Part shown: one piece after another, positions 4,661 through 6,878 of the stretch
Layout: every line of letters begins with the position of its first letter
How positions within the stretch are numbered: the first letter of the stretch is position 1
From: DATFPQ01 sp035264765
Lineage (GTDB): Bacteria > Actinomycetota > Actinomycetes > Actinomycetales > Angustibacteraceae
Length of the DNA: 6,878 bases
Assembly: GCA_035264765.1 (NCBI GenBank)
Contig: DATFPQ010000216.1
Coordinates: 1 to 6,878, forward strand
Direction of reading: 5' to 3'
Position numbers and translations under genes: made by a program
Notes under the pieces: model-generated
The model's database searches: none
What the model was told of the DNA's origin: nothing
Seen by the model: the letters and a program-made list of their open reading frames with translations, nothing else

Positions 4661-6878
4661 ATGACATCGCAGGGGGTGGCGCGCGACCTGCGCGCCGAGC
4701 GACTGACGACGGCGGCCCGGTCCTCGTCGTGGCACCGCCACGACGGGCCGGGCCGCCGGCGTGAGCTGGCCGAGCTGGTCGAGGGCTGGCTGCGCGAGCT
4801 GTGGGTGAGCGCGACCGAGAATGGGCCGACGTCGGGCCTGGCGCTCGCTGCGGTGGGCAGCCTGGCGCGCGGGGACGCCGGCCCCACCAGCGACCTGGAC
4901 CTGGTGCTGCTGCACGACGGGCACATCCTCGCGACCCGGGAGGTGGCTGCCCTGGCCGACCGGGTCTGGTACCCGGTATGGGACGCCGGGCTGCGGCTCG
5001 ACCACGCGGTCCGCACACCCAGCCAGTGCCGCGACATCGGGGCCCGCGACCTCGCGGCCGGCGTCGGCCTGCTCGACCTGCGGGTAATTGCCGGGGACGG
5101 CGACCTGGTGGCCGCGACCCGGGCCCGGCTGCTGGAGGACTGGCGCGGCGCCGCCCGGCGCCGGTTGCCCGAGCTGCTGGACGCGCTCGAGGAACGGGCG
5201 CAGCGCTACGGCGACGCCGCCTTCCTGCTCGAGCCGGACCTGAAGGAGAGCCGCGGCGGGCTGCGCGACGTCACGGTCCTTCGGGCGCTCTCGGCCTCCT
5301 GGCTGGCCGACCGTCCGCACGCGCCGGTCGACGAGGCGCACCGGGTGCTGCTCGACGTCCGGGACGCGCTGCAGGTGGTCACCGGCAAGAGCGCCGACAC
5401 CCTGCTGCTCGCCGAGCAGGACACCGTGGCCGGGCTCGTCGGCGCGGACGACGCGGACGCGCTGCTGACCCAGGTCTCGCACGCGGCGCGGACGATCGCC
5501 TACGCCGTCGACACCACGGCCCGCCGCGCGCGGCAGGCGGTGCCGTCCCGCCGGTTCCGGCCGGGTGGACGTCGACCCCGGCTGCGCCCGCTCGGGCACG
5601 GACTGGTGGAGCACGACGGCGAGGTCGTTCTCGGGGCGGGGCTCAGACCCGCCGACGACCCGGTCCTGGGGCTGCGCGCGGCCGCCACGGCGGCCGAGAA
5701 CGGACTGCCGCTGTCGCCGGTGACCGTCCAGCACCTGGCCCGGGACAGCGCGCCGTTGCCACAGCCGTGGCCGCCCGCTGCCCGCGAGGCCCTGCTGGCG
5801 CTGCTGGCCACCGGCGCGGCGCTCGTGCCGGTGTGGGAGGCGCTCGACCTGGCCGGGCTGACCGGCCGGTGGCTCCCCGGCTGGGACGCCGTCCGATCGC
5901 GGCCGCAACGCAACGCCGTGCATCGGCACACCGTCGACCGGCACCTCGTCGAGACGGTGGTCCGGTGCGCCGCGTCGATGCGCGAGGTGGACCGTCCCGA
6001 CCTACTGCTGCTCGCCGCGCTCCTGCACGACGTCGGCAAGCTGCCGGGCGCGGCGGACCACGCGCAGACCGGCGCACCGATCGCCCGCCGGGCAGCGGTG
6101 CGGATCGGACTGGACACCGCGGACGTCGACGTGGTGGAGCGGCTGGTCCGCGAGCATCTCACGCTCGTCGACCTCGCGACCCGCCGAGACCCCGACGACC
6201 CCCGCACGGTGCAGGCCCTGGTCGCGGCCGTGGACGGCCGCGCCGACGTCCTCGACCTGTTGCGCGTGCTCACCGAGGCGGACGCCACCGCCGCCGGACC
6301 GACCGCCTGGAGCGCCTGGCGCGCCCGGCTGGTCGACGACCTCGTCGCCCGCGCCCGCGTCGTGCTGACCGGAGCCCCCGTGCCGGCGCCCGCACCCCTG
6401 ACCTTGGAGGAGAGCGCCCTCGCCGCACGCGTGCGCGACGGCGGGGGACCGCAGGTCGACGTCGCCGAGGTCGACGGCATGCACGTGGTGACCGTCGTCG
6501 CCCCGGACCGGCTCGGCCTGTTCGGCGACGTCGCCGGGCTGCTGGCCGCCCACGGGCTGTCCGTCCGCTCCGCGCTGGTGCGGACCGTGGACGAGGTCGC
6601 GGTCGACACCTGGTGGGTGACCGCGCCGTACGGCGACCTGCCGCCCGTGCCGACCTTGCTGATCGCGCTGCGCCGGATGGCGGACGGCGACAGGTCCGTG
6701 CTCGCTCGGCTGGCCCGGCGCGACGCGGCGTACCGCCCGGGCCGCGGCGTGCCGGCCCAGCCGGTAGCTGAACATGCCGACCATGTTGAGCGCGTCTGCC
6801 TCGCGGTCCGGCATCTCCAGCGCCCGGTAAAGCCGCAGGGCGTGCCCGGCGTGGACGATTGCCCGTTCGTCGTCGCGC
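4661..6878 (+). CDS. glnD: PII-modifying nucleotidyltransferase/hydrolase GlnD, C-terminus replaced near 6763
   Basis: GlnD attaches a nucleotidyl group to PII Tyr51 when glutamine is low and removes it when glutamine is high. The ATG at 4661 follows AGGAGGG (4644-4650) by ten bases. The nucleotidyltransferase motif VGSLARGDAGPTSDLDLVLL (65-84) holds the metal-binding D78 and D80. The GlnD-specific EPDLKESRGGLRDV lies at 191-204. The HD hydrolase domain spans ~417-525: HTVDRH (423-428), LLHDVGK (454-460), DHAQTG (466-471), LVREHL (495-500). The first ACT domain is at ~606-676 (VVTVVAPDRLGLFGDVAGLL), then RRDAAYRPGRGVPAQP (~686-701). Homology stops there, at about 6763. The frame stays open to the window edge for 38 more codons, but these read as non-GlnD residues (e.g. 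EHADHVERVCLAVRH). The second, glutamine-sensing ACT domain should follow and is absent. No internal stop or frameshift was found in residues 1-701. Confidence 0.93.
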   Translation, partial: MTSQGVARDLRAERLTTAARSSSWHRHDGPGRRRELAELVEGWLRELWVSATENGPTSGLALAAVGSLARGDAGPTSDLDLVLLHDGHILATREVAALADRVWYPVWDAGLRLDHAVRTPSQCRDIGARDLAAGVGLLDLRVIAGDGDLVAATRARLLEDWRGAARRRLPELLDALEERAQRYGDAAFLLEPDLKESRGGLRDVTVLRALSASWLADRPHAPVDEAHRVLLDVRDALQVVTGKSADTLLLAEQDTVAGLVGADDADALLTQVSHAARTIAYAVDTTARRARQAVPSRRFRPGGRRPRLRPLGHGLVEHDGEVVLGAGLRPADDPVLGLRAAATAAENGLPLSPVTVQHLARDSAPLPQPWPPAAREALLALLATGAALVPVWEALDLAGLTGRWLPGWDAVRSRPQRNAVHRHTVDRHLVETVVRCAASMREVDRPDLLLLAALLHDVGKLPGAADHAQTGAPIARRAAVRIGLDTADVDVVERLVREHLTLVDLATRRDPDDPRTVQALVAAVDGRADVLDLLRVLTEADATAAGPTAWSAWRARLVDDLVARARVVLTGAPVPAPAPLTLEESALAARVRDGGGPQVDVAEVDGMHVVTVVAPDRLGLFGDVAGLLAAHGLSVRSALVRTVDEVAVDTWWVTAPYGDLPPVPTLLIALRRMADGDRSVLARLARRDAAYRPGRGVPAQPVAEHADHVERVCLAVRHLQRPVKPQGVPGVDDCPFVVA
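6737..6878 (-). pseudogene. Fragment of a TPR-repeat protein on the opposite strand at the junction
   Basis: Reading the minus strand from 6877 gives a continuous peptide: RDDERAIVHAGHALRLYRAL, then EMPDREADALNMVGMFSYRL, then GRHAAAR, ending near 6737. It has the look of a tetratricopeptide repeat as found in actinobacterial AfsR/SARP- and LuxR-type regulators: a helix ALRLYRALEMPDREADALN, then the small-residue turn and a second helix VGMFSYRLGRHAAARA. The fragment is open at the right edge (its N-terminal side lies outside). Past about 6737-6755 the frame turns into antisense of glnD, although it stays open to 6002, so the TPR gene is cut off. ATG 6814 is internal to the repeat, not a start. 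The parent protein and its function cannot be named from ~47 residues. Confidence 0.6.

Noticed and set aside
4322..5944. A 540-codon minus-strand open frame opposite glnK and glnD
   Set aside because: The composition is repetitive Arg/Gly/Pro/Gln with no motif, while the + strand encodes clear PII and GlnD domains.
4801..6771. A 656-codon + strand open frame inside glnD
   Set aside because: It is out of frame with GlnD and is mostly Arg/Gly/Pro/Ala. The frame from ATG 4661 carries the nucleotidyltransferase, HD and ACT motifs instead.
1..6878. CRISPR arrays, tRNA/rRNA genes, insertion sequences, toxin-antitoxin or phage genes
   Set aside because: I looked on both strands and saw no repeat-spacer pattern, cloverleaf-like arms, transposase motifs or terminal inverted repeats. 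The right-end junction shows no IS end or target duplication that I can recognise.

Overview
The window is a stretch of GC-rich actinobacterial chromosome, probably Actinomycetota. This is inferred from the strong G/C preference at third codon positions, the GTG start of ftsY, and the gene order smc - small membrane protein - ftsY - amtB - PII - glnD, all on the + strand. That order is familiar from actinomycetes, where ffh normally follows glnD. Genus cannot be fixed from sequence alone.

Region 1 (1-920) is the C-terminal end of the chromosome-organising ATPase SMC, cut by the left window edge. Region 2 (1020-2582) holds a 98-residue single-pass membrane protein of unknown function and FtsY, the signal-recognition-particle receptor, with an N-terminal membrane anchor and a Pro/Ala-rich linker. 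Region 3 (2583-2872) is a 290-bp regulatory gap. It contains three tandem 16-bp repeats, a terminator-like stem, two sets of 11-bp-phased half-sites resembling GlnR operators, a perfect 10+1+10 palindrome and a small leader hairpin. Region 4 (2873-6763) is the nitrogen-control cluster: AmtB ammonium channel, PII signal protein (start overlapping the amtB stop) and GlnD, the enzyme that modifies PII.

The nitrogen genes form one circuit. Under nitrogen limitation a GlnR-type regulator would switch on the cluster. AmtB admits ammonium, PII binds AmtB and reads ATP/ADP and 2-oxoglutarate, and GlnD modifies or demodifies PII at Tyr51 according to glutamine status.

The anomaly is at the right edge. 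GlnD reads normally for about 701 residues, through its first ACT domain, then stops resembling GlnD near 6763. The last ~115-140 bases instead encode, on the minus strand, part of a TPR-repeat protein. The second ACT domain of GlnD and the expected ffh are missing. This is either a real rearrangement or an assembly chimera; an artefact is the more conservative reading. I see no new defence, mobile or biosynthetic system. Apart from the right-end junction and the ftsY-amtB gap, this is a conserved housekeeping region.
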